A DNA stretch of 64,000 nt from the NCBI GenBank assembly GCA_023425865.1, contig JAFABV010000028.1, positions 1 through 64,000 of the forward strand, in the 5' to 3' direction. Within the stretch, counting starts at the first letter, position 1, and every line of letters begins with the position of its first letter. This DNA is from Bacteroidota bacterium. Its GTDB lineage: Bacteria > Bacteroidota > Bacteroidia > Bacteroidales > Bacteroidaceae. Both the position numbers and the translations under genes were made by a program. A model generated the notes under the pieces. It was given only the letters and a program-made list of their open reading frames with translations, was not told where the DNA came from and searched no databases. Positions 51,747 to 60,444 of this stretch are shown in pieces.

Positions 51747-51778
51747 CAAAGATACGAAAAATATCCGAGAAAAGCAAA
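51747..51778 (-). promoter_or_regulatory. Promoter of the 48-residue peptide
   Basis: On the minus strand, TTTG at 51778-51775, a 20-bp spacer and TATCTTTG at 51754-51747. The spacing is the consensus for Bacteroidetes. The region from here to 52060 has no convincing gene. Confidence 0.75.
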
Positions 51779-52060
51779 TAATAGAGCATCTAAAGCATTG
51801 ACAATCAGCAAGTATTTTATGACTACATTTTCTCGTAATATCACTATCTCACGGCTTCATTTTTTCGTCTTTTCTCGAAGAAACGGACTCGTAACTTCGG
51901 TTTTTCCTTATATCGCTAAATCGGGTTTTCATTATCCCGATTTCACGATAACATTTTTCTTGAATCAGTTATCGAAGGACACCACAGTCCATCATTTCTT
52001 GCTAACTTTATGTCAGACAAGCAGGTGGCGAGACTACATTTCCCTTACGGAGTTTGGGTA

Positions 52061-52113
52061 GCAAGTTGTACTTTTGTGCGGACAAAAGTAACTTGCCAAC
52101 TCTGTCAAGTTGG
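52061..52113. other. Nested inverted repeats upstream of the mobilization genes, candidate oriT
   Basis: GCAAGTTGTACTTTTGT (52061-52077) pairs with ACAAAAGTAACTTGC (52082-52096), with one 2-base bulge and a 4-base loop. It is followed directly by a smaller inverted repeat, CCAACT (52096-52101) and AGTTGG (52108-52113). It lies 38 bp before the mobilization gene, where an origin of transfer is expected. A terminator or operator role is also possible. Confidence 0.45.
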
Positions 52114-52151
52114 GGATTATTCTTCGCAACTCAGAATATAAACAGAAGAAT

Positions 52152-52532
52152 ATGGAACGGAAAACGAAAAGACTCTGGATAAGGATTTCTGCACAGGATG
52201 CCGAGCTGATTAAACAGAAGGCTACTAACTACAAAACGGTAAGTAGTATGATATGGGATGCTATCAAGCAGTTTGACGATGTTGGCACAAAACGTAAAAT
52301 CGCCACGCTCAACGAAATGATGACCTTCTATAAGAAGTATCAGCAGGACTTGGCATGGATGGGCGGTAACTTCAACCAGGTGGTCAAGCGTGCCAACGAA
52401 CTGGCGATAGCCAATGGGCTGACACTTCCCTATTTTGAGAGCGTGCTTTATCCTCAAATCATGGAGTTGCAAAAGCTCTTAACAGCGATAAAACAGGAAC
52501 AGCATCAGATAGCCAAACGATTAACACGATAA
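52152..52532 (+). CDS. Relaxosome accessory (MobC-like) protein
   Basis: A 126-residue basic protein with an N-terminal ribbon-helix-helix-like region (KRLWIRISAQDAELIKQKATNYKTVSSMIWDAIKQF) and the helical stretch LAWMGGNFNQVVKRANELA, a hallmark of MobC-type mobilization proteins. It should bind oriT and help the relaxase nick it. ATG at 52152 after AGAAGAA. The relaxase gene begins 68 bp downstream. Confidence 0.85.
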   Translation: MERKTKRLWIRISAQDAELIKQKATNYKTVSSMIWDAIKQFDDVGTKRKIATLNEMMTFYKKYQQDLAWMGGNFNQVVKRANELAIANGLTLPYFESVLYPQIMELQKLLTAIKQEQHQIAKRLTR

Positions 52533-52545
52533 AACGAAAAGCCGT

Positions 52546-52563
52546 AATCGGTAACTACCGATT
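52546..52563. other. Short inverted repeat between mobilization genes
   Basis: AATCGGTA and TACCGATT form a perfect 8-bp inverted repeat with a 2-base centre between the MobC-like and relaxase genes. It could be a protein-binding site or part of oriT. Confidence 0.4.
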
Positions 52564-52600
52564 TACCTATCCCATCTTCTCACGATAACACAAGACAACA

Positions 52601-54163
52601 ATGATAGCAACCATACTACCCTCCAGCACGACATTCCATGCCGTCGAGTACAACGAACGAAAAGTTGCCAAAGGTCAGGCTGTGCTCCTTGAAATGAAGA
52701 ACTTCGGTTATGTGGGAGCCGCTGATGGCTATACCCCCGAACAGCTGCAACAATACCTGATTGACTATTCGGCAAGAAACGAGCATATCCGCAAGGCGCA
52801 GTTCCATGTTGCCATATCCTGCCGGGGACACGAATATTCCCAGGAGCAACTTCTGGATATTGCCCACCAGTATCTCCATGAAATGGGCTATGATGATGAA
52901 GGGCAGCCGCTTCTTATCTATGCGCACAATGACACCGACAACAATCATCTGCACATCATCACCAGTCGGGTGAATCCCAACGGCCAGAAGATAGACCATA
53001 ACCATGAGCGCATCCGCTCGCAGGAGGCTATCAACAAAATTGTTGGCGAAGATGAAGAACTGCGTGCCAGCCTGTTCTTGAAGGAAGCCCTCGGCTACAA
53101 GTTCAATTCGCTCACTCAATTCAAAGCTATCATGGAGGCATCTGGCTATAAATGTTTCGAGCGCGACGGCAATCTCGAAATAACACGCGGCGGTCGTGTC
53201 CGCACCAAGATTACCAAAGATGACTTGACAGCAGGATTTTCAACCATCGATGAAAAGGAATCCTACAAACGTCGTAGGCAGTTGGGGGCTATAATAAAGA
53301 AGTACCGTAACATGGTTTCCAGCCGTGGCGAGTTGTCAAACATCATGCAAAAGAAGTTTGGCGTATCGCTCGTCTTCTTCGGTTCAAAGGACAAGCCATA
53401 CGGCTACATGATTGTGGATCATCACAAACAGGCGGTGTATAAAGGTGGCAGTGTGTTCTCCATCAAACAGCTGCAACACTTCATGAGCGAAGAGGAACGT
53501 ATCAATAAGGTGGAACTCTATGTAGATGCCATGCTGGAGGATAATCCCCGGATGATTGCCTACGAACTCAATAGAATGTTGTGGCGACAGTACGGTACCC
53601 GCATTGCCAAGGGGCGTTTCAAATTACTTGGTGGCGGGGAGGTTGCCCTGAGCGATAACGTGCAAAAGGTATTGAAGTTCAACTTCATGCTGCGCCGTGT
53701 CCAGGCATTTTTCCCTACCAACGAGACCGAGCGTGACATTCTCTGCCATATCTGGAAGATTGAGAATCCCCACCTTATTTATATAGAGCCACACAGCAAG
53801 CCCAATAATGGCTTTGCCGTAGAAATGCTGAACAATCTGGCAGCATCAACTGAGAAGCAAGACTTGGAGGTGGCATTAAAAGAGAATCACCTCGCCATTT
53901 TCAAGCAAGGTGACCAATATTATTGTGTCGATTTCACACACAGGTGCATCTTCAATTTAGTTTCAGAAGGCATCGACTTCAAAGCACTCCTTCCGGCTCT
54001 GCAAGAACTTCGACCTATGGCAGCTCGAAGACCCCATCCTTCTAACAGTCTCCTCAATAATGTTCTTTCGCACCATACCTCGGCATCCAACCGCAATGCT
54101 GAATGGGAAGTGGGTAGCAATGGTGGATATGAGGTAGATGGAGAGTGGAAGCTGAAAAGATAG
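52601..54163 (+). CDS. Relaxase / mobilization nuclease
   Basis: A 520-residue relaxase of the MobP type (Pfam Relaxase). Seen: the metal-binding His motif HNDTDNNHLHIITSRVN (about residues 108-124), an N-terminal strand-helix region with the likely nicking tyrosine near residue 18 (FHAVEYNERK), and a long C-terminal domain of unknown function with a KGGSVFSIKQL region. It nicks oriT and leads the DNA strand into the recipient. Follows the MobC-like gene. Confidence 0.92.
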   Translation: MIATILPSSTTFHAVEYNERKVAKGQAVLLEMKNFGYVGAADGYTPEQLQQYLIDYSARNEHIRKAQFHVAISCRGHEYSQEQLLDIAHQYLHEMGYDDEGQPLLIYAHNDTDNNHLHIITSRVNPNGQKIDHNHERIRSQEAINKIVGEDEELRASLFLKEALGYKFNSLTQFKAIMEASGYKCFERDGNLEITRGGRVRTKITKDDLTAGFSTIDEKESYKRRRQLGAIIKKYRNMVSSRGELSNIMQKKFGVSLVFFGSKDKPYGYMIVDHHKQAVYKGGSVFSIKQLQHFMSEEERINKVELYVDAMLEDNPRMIAYELNRMLWRQYGTRIAKGRFKLLGGGEVALSDNVQKVLKFNFMLRRVQAFFPTNETERDILCHIWKIENPHLIYIEPHSKPNNGFAVEMLNNLAASTEKQDLEVALKENHLAIFKQGDQYYCVDFTHRCIFNLVSEGIDFKALLPALQELRPMAARRPHPSNSLLNNVLSHHTSASNRNAEWEVGSNGGYEVDGEWKLKR

Positions 54164-54169
54164 TCGTTT

Positions 54170-54736
54170 TTACCACTCCACCTTCAAGTCCTTAAACATA
54201 ACAGACTCCTTGTTCTCTCCATTGAGAACATCGAAGCGCAGCAGTTTGATTTCCTTAACCTTATCTATATCCACATCGTTGAAGATGATACGACCATTGG
54301 TTGGGGTATCTTTGAATACCCTGACCATAACATCGTTGCCTACGGTAAGATGCTCTGTCTTCTGTCGTTCTCCATACAGATCTACATAGGAGGCTTCGTA
54401 GCCGGAAACTATCATATCTACCATTTCACTTGTGGTGGACATCTGAAAAATTGCCGTGATAGATTTCTCCGCCTTATTACCCTTCAGTGAGATTAGTTTG
54501 TAGGTAATGCCGTTGCTACCCTGCATCGTTGTGATGGCCTTGCCAAAGTCCATCGCTTTACGCAAATCGACATTCAACTGTTCTACCTCACTCACACGTT
54601 GAGAGAGTCCATTCAACTGTTGCTGCTGTGCTTCTATCTTTTGTTTTAACTCTGTAATCTGGCTTTCAATGGTTTGCTGCGCCATCGCTGAAGCCGACAA
54701 CATCAAGGTACATACGACAACTAATAGTTTTTTCAT
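54170..54736 (-). CDS. Secreted coiled-coil protein of unknown function
   Basis: A 188-residue protein with a signal peptide (MKKLLVVVCTLMLSASAMAQ), a coiled coil over about residues 22-60 (ESQITELKQKIEAQQQQLNGLSQRVSEVEQL), and a beta-rich domain with no recognised family. The ATG at 54736 is chosen because a promoter element, TATCTTTG, lies at 54783-54776. It is on the opposite strand to the tra genes, 6 bp from the relaxase stop, so it is probably cargo or a surface factor of the element. Confidence 0.65.
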   Translation of the reverse strand: MKKLLVVVCTLMLSASAMAQQTIESQITELKQKIEAQQQQLNGLSQRVSEVEQLNVDLRKAMDFGKAITTMQGSNGITYKLISLKGNKAEKSITAIFQMSTTSEMVDMIVSGYEASYVDLYGERQKTEHLTVGNDVMVRVFKDTPTNGRIIFNDVDIDKVKEIKLLRFDVLNGENKESVMFKDLKVEW

Positions 54737-54775
54737 AGACAGAAAAATTATGATAATGATTTTTATTTCCAATGA

Positions 54776-54783
54776 CAAAGATA
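54776..54783 (-). promoter_or_regulatory. -7 element of the secreted coiled-coil gene
   Basis: TATCTTTG on the minus strand, 40 bp before the ATG at 54736. Confidence 0.6.
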
Positions 54784-55000
54784 CGACAATCTTCGTATAT
54801 TCTCCTTTGACTGCACCAAAAACTATCCGTACATTTTCACCACTTGCGGATCTCTAACCGTTAAATAGTCTTAATCTTTATTCTTCGTCTGATTTTTGGT
54901 CAATCCCCACACATCGCTTTCCCTAATCCTACATCTTATTACATTTACACAAAGGGACATTAACCATCTATAAATGAGGACATTCTGGGATGAAAGACCA

Positions 55001-55032
55001 TTTGCAAGTATAAAGCGGAAACACTATCTTTG
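55001..55032 (+). promoter_or_regulatory. Promoter of the tra operon
   Basis: TTTG (55001-55004), a 20-bp spacer and TATCTTTG (55025-55032), about 150 bp before the ParA-like gene. The long leader and the rest of 54784-55184 show no gene. Confidence 0.72.
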
Positions 55033-55184
55033 CCAATGATTTCACGATTTAACATCTTCTTCATTTACCTACTTCTTAAGATGCTTATTTCACGAAATAA
55101 CGCTACTGGGGCCCAACTCCATTTGATAACCGGCCTTCCAAAAAGGAGTTTGTTATTATCTCACAACTAATAACAACCTCGACA

Positions 55185-55874
55185 ATGAGAGACAACATTA
55201 TGATAACCTTTGCCAATCAGAAGGGCGGTGTCGGAAAGACCACGCTCTGCACCATGTTTGCTGATTATCTGGCAACAAAGGGCGAAAGCGTACTCGTTGT
55301 TGACTTCGATCGTCAGCAGACCATCTACTCCAAACGACAGGAAGACCTTGGAAAATATGAAGGAGTACGACTGCCTTATACCGTGCAGCCTTTCGACATC
55401 AAAGATACCAACAACGTCAGAGAGTTTCTTACCAATCTGCGCGAAGGGTACAAAGGTTTCGTACTGATGGACACGCCCGGAAACCTGTCGCAACAAGGAC
55501 TGGTACCCATCTTTGCCCTGAGCCATTACATTGTTTGTCCCTATCAGTTCGAGGCAACCTCCATCAGTTCCACGGCTACTTTCATCGGCTTCATCGCCAA
55601 GCTGCAGCACATGCTGCCCATCATGAAGAGCCGGTTTGTCTTCGTTGTGAACAAATGGGACAAGCGGTATGGCCGGAAGGCGGAACTGGAGCTGTGGGAT
55701 AAAACGGAGGAAAGGCTGCGTCATTTCGGACTGGTCGCACCACGCATAGAGGTCAAGGCAGATATGCAACGCTACAACACTTTTGAACTCATGGGACCAC
55801 AAAACGACATCGTGTCGCCTACCTTCGATTTTATGTATCAACAAATCCTCGAACCCAAAGAGCAGACAAAATGA
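55185..55874 (+). CDS. ParA-family ATPase (TraA-like)
   Basis: A 229-residue Walker-type ATPase with the deviant P-loop FANQKGGVGKTTLC, VLVVDFDRQQT, and VLMDTPGNLSQQG. ParA-like proteins encoded before the transfer genes of Bacteroidetes conjugative elements are called TraA; they may help element maintenance or mating. First gene of the tra operon; the next gene overlaps by 4 bp. A second ATG at 55200 is possible. Confidence 0.88.
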   Translation: MRDNIMITFANQKGGVGKTTLCTMFADYLATKGESVLVVDFDRQQTIYSKRQEDLGKYEGVRLPYTVQPFDIKDTNNVREFLTNLREGYKGFVLMDTPGNLSQQGLVPIFALSHYIVCPYQFEATSISSTATFIGFIAKLQHMLPIMKSRFVFVVNKWDKRYGRKAELELWDKTEERLRHFGLVAPRIEVKADMQRYNTFELMGPQNDIVSPTFDFMYQQILEPKEQTK

Positions 55875-56278
55875 AAACGAATAGTTCCCATTTGCAGGCT
55901 ACGCCAACCAACGACCTGTTCAATCTACCCGATATAGACGGTGTGTTCGATGAGGTGAAGACATCAACTTCCTCACCGCCTTCGCAGCCAATACTAAGGG
56001 TAGCACAGCACGACATTCACCAAACAGGTAGCAGTTGGCAGCTATTCCAGCAATATGCACAACAATACGGCTACCGTGTCAAGAAGTACGACCGCAAAAA
56101 CTATGAGATAGACAACGAAGTGGTGGAGTTGCTTAAGCTCTGCAACATCAACAATATGTCGGTCACAGACATCATCAACGCTGCTCTCCGTGCCTTCATC
56201 GGTACCAACAGCAGCTATCTTAAAGAGTTTTTACGCAGTAACGATTACATTATCAACAATCTTCAAGATCATGTATAG
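55871..56278 (+). CDS. DUF3408-type conjugative element protein
   Basis: A 135-residue protein with a low-complexity N-terminus and a C-terminal ribbon-helix-helix-like part (YEIDNEVVELLKLCNINNMSVTDIINAALRAFI). This matches DUF3408 proteins, found after the ParA gene in CTnDOT-like elements (TraB position). It probably binds DNA with the ParA protein. The start overlaps the ParA gene and the stop overlaps the next start. Confidence 0.72.
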   Translation: MKTNSSHLQATPTNDLFNLPDIDGVFDEVKTSTSSPPSQPILRVAQHDIHQTGSSWQLFQQYAQQYGYRVKKYDRKNYEIDNEVVELLKLCNINNMSVTDIINAALRAFIGTNSSYLKEFLRSNDYIINNLQDHV

Positions 56279-56873
56279 GCAAAGCATTATCTGGACAGTC
56301 TCTATGGTAGATTTCCTTATCGACCACTACAATGGGATGAGTAACGTCTCTTTAGCAGAACATTTGGGTATTTCTCTGAGCTGCCTACGCCGGAAACTGC
56401 ATGAGTTGGGTTTGCGTAAACGTCCTGTCACCAAGGCGATGACGGTAGCAGAAACTGTCTGTCGGCTATATAGCAGCCATTCCCACAGTGAGATTGCCCG
56501 GCTTACAGGCATATCCGCTCGGACGGTATCACGGATTGTGAAAAAGCATCATCTTAGCAGGAATACTGACGAAGCCCGACTGATACGGTCGCGCAGTAGA
56601 AAGAGCATCATCAAACGGGAGAAGGCCCGTGTATTGTTCGGACTGCCACAGAAAACAAACATCAAAGTGGTGGGTAACAAGAAACGGGTGGTCTTGAAGA
56701 GCATCCTGAAGTCTTGCGGCTATCTTGTCATTCCAGGACATAACACCTTATATTATAATGAGCGACTGAAGCGCCGCCCAATCCGCGAGGGCAATGGTCA
56801 GAGGTTGGGATTGACCTTTCAGCCAATGAGTGCCTACCTTGCCATGTCGGTTCAATGCCCATCATTCATCTAA
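56271..56873 (+). CDS. Helix-turn-helix protein of the conjugative element
   Basis: A 200-residue basic protein with two predicted helix-turn-helix motifs (NVSLAEHLGISLSCLRRKLHELGL and HSEIARLTGISARTVSRIVKKHHL) and a basic C-terminal region. Start ATG at 56271 overlaps the DUF3408 stop by 8 bp, suggesting translational coupling. It may regulate transfer genes; no named family recognised. Confidence 0.68.
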   Translation: MYRQSIIWTVSMVDFLIDHYNGMSNVSLAEHLGISLSCLRRKLHELGLRKRPVTKAMTVAETVCRLYSSHSHSEIARLTGISARTVSRIVKKHHLSRNTDEARLIRSRSRKSIIKREKARVLFGLPQKTNIKVVGNKKRVVLKSILKSCGYLVIPGHNTLYYNERLKRRPIREGNGQRLGLTFQPMSAYLAMSVQCPSFI

Positions 56874-56885
56874 AGACTATAGCTT

Positions 56886-57251
56886 ATGAATTTTCAAATA
56901 TTCCTCGGTTTTATAGTGGCTTGCTACCTCTGCTATTACTTCGGCACGGTAGCCTACGACCTGCTGACAGGTAGAAAGCGTGCTGCCAGCGAAGATGACA
57001 AGGTGCAGGAGGAAGCCATCGACATCTCCGATGAGGTAAGGGAGTTTGCGCCCATCCTCATCACTCGCCCTATTGTCAAGAAGCAAAAGGCAGCTGCCAT
57101 GAAACGGAAGCAGACGGCAGAGCTCCTGATGACCGGCGGCATTGAGGTAAACGACCTGCTGATCAAGGTGGAAGACCTGTCGAAAGACGGTGAGAACAGT
57201 GAACTGGGTGGGCTGCTTGCCGACTGGAAGGAAAGTCCACCATCTTCATAG
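56886..57251 (+). CDS. TraD-like small membrane protein
   Basis: A 121-residue protein with one N-terminal helix (IFLGFIVACYLCYYFGTVAYDLL) and a charged cytoplasmic or periplasmic tail. Its position between the ParA block and the DUF4134 gene is that of TraD in CTnDOT-type elements. Function in mating unknown. The following 120 bp have no gene. Confidence 0.6.
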   Translation: MNFQIFLGFIVACYLCYYFGTVAYDLLTGRKRAASEDDKVQEEAIDISDEVREFAPILITRPIVKKQKAAAMKRKQTAELLMTGGIEVNDLLIKVEDLSKDGENSELGGLLADWKESPPSS

Positions 57252-57371
57252 CGGATTTCTTCATGAATCATATATCGACCTTTAGCTTTAACATTGCAGA
57301 CGTAGCACTTTAACTTGGTTTCACTTACGGCTTTAACATGGAATTGAATTTGAAATTTAATCCATTCGATT

Positions 57372-57734
57372 ATGTCGCAATTAAGAGAACAAGCAGTAAA
57401 ATGCGTAAAACGTGCTTGGAGTTTTGCGAAGCGTCAGTCTTTGAAATTAGCAGTGTGCGCATGTATGTTCACCCTGAGTACAGGAACAGCATTAGCCAGC
57501 AGCAAGGGGGCCGGTGGTTTCACCAAAGCCACCACGGAGATTTCTTCATATCAGACCCCTGTTTCCAATCTAATGAAGGCCATCGCAGCTGTCATCGTAC
57601 TCGTGGGTGCGTTCAATGTGTATTTCAAGATGCAGAACGGCGATCAGGACGTGAAGAAGACCATCATGCTCACCATCGGTGGCTGTGTGGCTTTCATCGC
57701 CATGTCTGAGGCACTTCCGCTCTTCTTCAAGTAA
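57372..57734 (+). CDS. DUF4134 conjugal transfer protein (TraE-like)
   Basis: A 120-residue protein with a signal-like helix (residues 25-42, ending ALAS) and two more helices (LMKAIAAVIVLVGAFNVYF, IMLTIGGCVAFIAMSEALP). This is the DUF4134/TraE pattern, similar to VirB2-like pilin subunits. Second gene of the mating-pore block. Confidence 0.85.
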   Translation: MSQLREQAVKCVKRAWSFAKRQSLKLAVCACMFTLSTGTALASSKGAGGFTKATTEISSYQTPVSNLMKAIAAVIVLVGAFNVYFKMQNGDQDVKKTIMLTIGGCVAFIAMSEALPLFFK

Positions 57735-57792
57735 TCAACCGGTGGGAGCCGGACCATCAATACGTCCGACTCCTACCAAATTTCAAAAATCT

Positions 57793-58071
57793 ATGGAAGA
57801 TTTCTTTCCTATATACAAAGGCATACAGAAACCGTTGGAGTTTATGGGCATCAGAGGCCGCTTCCTGACCTTTGCCGCAATTGCCATCGGCGTGTCCTTC
57901 CTCGGCTTTATCCTCTTCTCCATTATCTTGGGTAAGTTGGCTGGCTTCATCGCCATGATTGTCCTTGCCCTTGTCGGACTGGCTACCATCTACATCCGGC
58001 AGCGCAATGGGCTTCACGCCAAACATCGGGATAAGGGTATCTACATCTATCATGGAATCTTCAAACACTAA
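57793..58071 (+). CDS. DUF4133 conjugal transfer protein (TraF-like)
   Basis: A 92-residue membrane protein with two helices (FLTFAAIAIGVSFLGFILF and LAGFIAMIVLALVGLATIYI) and a basic tail, matching DUF4133/TraF, which resembles VirB3. ATG at 57793. It precedes traG by 5 bp. Confidence 0.85.
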   Translation: MEDFFPIYKGIQKPLEFMGIRGRFLTFAAIAIGVSFLGFILFSIILGKLAGFIAMIVLALVGLATIYIRQRNGLHAKHRDKGIYIYHGIFKH

Positions 58072-58076
58072 CGGTT

Positions 58077-60296
58077 ATGGCACAGAAAAGAAAACCATTC
58101 GATAAACTCTTTGCCCAGTTGCAGGACATCAGGGATAAGGACGGGAAAGTGCTTAACACGGTGCTGTGGTCTCAAAAAGGCAATCCATCAGTCTTTTTTG
58201 AGATAGAGAATCCTGTGCAACAGTATTGTACAGATGCCGACCAGTATCGGCTCTTTCAGGACGTACTGACCAACATCGTCAAGACACTCGGCGAGGGCTA
58301 TGCCCTGCAGAAACAGGACATTTTCTGCAAACAGGAGTATCACCATGAGGCAGAAGGCGAACAGGAATTTTTGACCGAAAGCTATTTCAACTATTTCGAG
58401 GGACGGCCTTATACCGATATTCGCACCTTCCTCATCATTACCCAGGAGTGTACGCACAATGCCTTCGTGAAATACGATGCTAAACGATGGGAGGACTTCC
58501 ATGTGAAGGTGGCGAAGGTAGCCGACATCCTGCAAGAGAAAGCTATCACCCATCGCAAGCTGAATAAGCAGGAGATAGAAGAATATCTCCACCGCTTCAT
58601 GGCATTCCAGTTCAAGCAGGGGCCGTTTTCCATGACCAACTTCAAGTGCTCAGATGAGAACCTGAAGATTGGTGACAGGACGGTAAAATCCTTCCCATTG
58701 GTCGATATAGATGAAATCAACATGCCCAACTTCGTGCGACCGTTCCTCTCTGTCAATATCAATGGTACTTACATTGCCACCGACCTCTTCTCCTTCCTGA
58801 CGGAGATTCCTTATACCGATTGCGTCATCTACAATCAGGTCATCCAGATACCTACTCAACGCAAACTCATGCGGAAGCTGCGAGGCAAGGCAAAACGTCA
58901 CGGCTCCATGCCCGACCCGTCCAACCGCATCGCTAAGGAAGATATAGAACGGCTACTGGACACGTTGGCCGTGGATAGCAAACTGATGGTCTATACCAAC
59001 TTTAATATCCTCGTCGGTTGTCCGCACGATAAAATTACCCCGGTCACCTCCTTCATCGAGACAAAACTCTACGACTGTGCCATCATGCCATCCCGCTCAG
59101 CCTATAACCAGTTGGAACTCTTCACATGTAGCTTTCCAGGCAACGGCTATGCCTTCAATCCTGACTACGACCTTTTCCTCACTTTATCGGACGCGGCCCT
59201 GTGCCTTTGCTTCAAGGAGCATCTGAAACACTCGGAGGAGACTCCACTCAAAACCTACTATACGGACCGGCAGGGGCTGCCTGTGGCAATAGACATTACC
59301 GGCAAGGAAGGTGCATGCAAGTACACCGACAATGCTAATTTCTTCTGTATTGGTCCCAGTGGCAGCGGCAAGAGCTTCCATATGAATAGCGTGGTACGCC
59401 AACTTCTGGAGCAGAACACGGATGTAGTCATGGTTGATACAGGCGACAGCTACGAGGGTATATGCAGCTACTTCGGTGGTACCTATATTACCTATTCCAA
59501 GGATCATCCTATCTCCATGAATCCATTCAAGATTACCAAGACGGAGTATCGACAGAATTTCGGGGAGAAAAAGAACTTTCTCAAATCGCTTATCTTCCTT
59601 ATTTTCAAGGGCAGCGAGATGCCTTCCAAAATTGAGGATACTATCATCAATCAGGTCATCGTGGAGTATTACGATGCCTTCTTTCACCCTTTCCATGGTT
59701 TCTCTTCCGAAGAAAAGGACAGATTGCGCCATCGACTTTTGCTAGAGGATAAGAAGAACGGCGAGTATGAGAAGTACGGTGAACAGGTGGAGAATCGCTA
59801 TTACAAGGATTTTGAGGAACATCAGAGTGAAACTCCAACAACTGTTAATCCAGAAGGAAAAGACAAAATCTTTTCAGAAGCTGAGGTGCAGCATCAAATC
59901 AGGGCAAAACGACAGGTGGAGAAACTACATGCCTTGGTCAATGACAAAGGGGCTACGGAAGGTGAGAAGGTGGCCGCCAACCATCAACTCATGCGCCTCA
60001 TGGCGGAGGTGATCGAGGGCAGCTACCTCATGCGCATCGAGCAGAAGATAGAGAAGATGGAGCAGCGCAGACGGAAGATGACCGTCAAAAAACTGTCCTT
60101 CAACACTTTCTATGAATATGCGCTGGAGCGTATTCCGCAGCTGATGACTGAAAAGAAGATAGCCTTCGACATTGACAACTTCGCAGCCATCCTCGAGCAG
60201 TTCTACCGTGGCGGTGAACTGGAGAGTACACTGAACAACGATCTGGAGCAGTCGCTCTTTGATGAGCGTTTTATCGTCTTTATGATTTTATGTTGA
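58077..60296 (+). pseudogene. TraG conjugation ATPase, truncated by insertion
   Basis: The first ~735 residues of a TraG/VirB4-type ATPase of a Bacteroidetes conjugative element. Seen: an N-terminal VirB4-like domain and Walker A GPSGSGKS at residues 426-433, with VVMVDTGDSYEG after it. Intact relatives continue past FDERFIVFEID to a Walker B region (usually LIIEEAWK) and about 100-200 further residues. Here the frame leaves the gene after FIVF and stops at MILC*, inside the palindrome that starts the nested element. The protein would lack Walker B and should be inactive unless the insertion is excised. The rest of traG should lie beyond the window. Confidence 0.85.
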
Positions 60297-60313
60297 CGTC
60301 AACATAAAATCAT
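60282..60313. repeat. 32-bp perfect palindrome at the left end of the nested element
   Basis: ATGATTTTATGTTGAC followed by its exact reverse complement GTCAACATAAAATCAT. It begins right where similarity to traG ends and precedes the recombinase genes by about 130 bp. Size and symmetry fit a crossover site for tyrosine recombinases. Confidence 0.8.
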
Positions 60314-60444
60314 TAATGTTGTCCATTTATTTATGTCAGTTTCTTTCATATTTACTTATGTTTTAGGTTCTTATTAATTTTTGCACAACATAATTATTGC
60401 TGCTCGTTATATTATATAGTACTACTCATATAATTTTTACGAGC

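Noticed and set aside
51798..52061. 87-residue reading frame between the membrane peptide and the mobilization gene
   Set aside because: Low-complexity, hydrophobic and aromatic translation without ribosome site or promoter; the region is A/T-rich and probably regulatory.
57338..57709. 123-residue frame overlapping the DUF4134 gene
   Set aside because: The DUF4134 frame has the expected three helices; the other frame is its shifted shadow.
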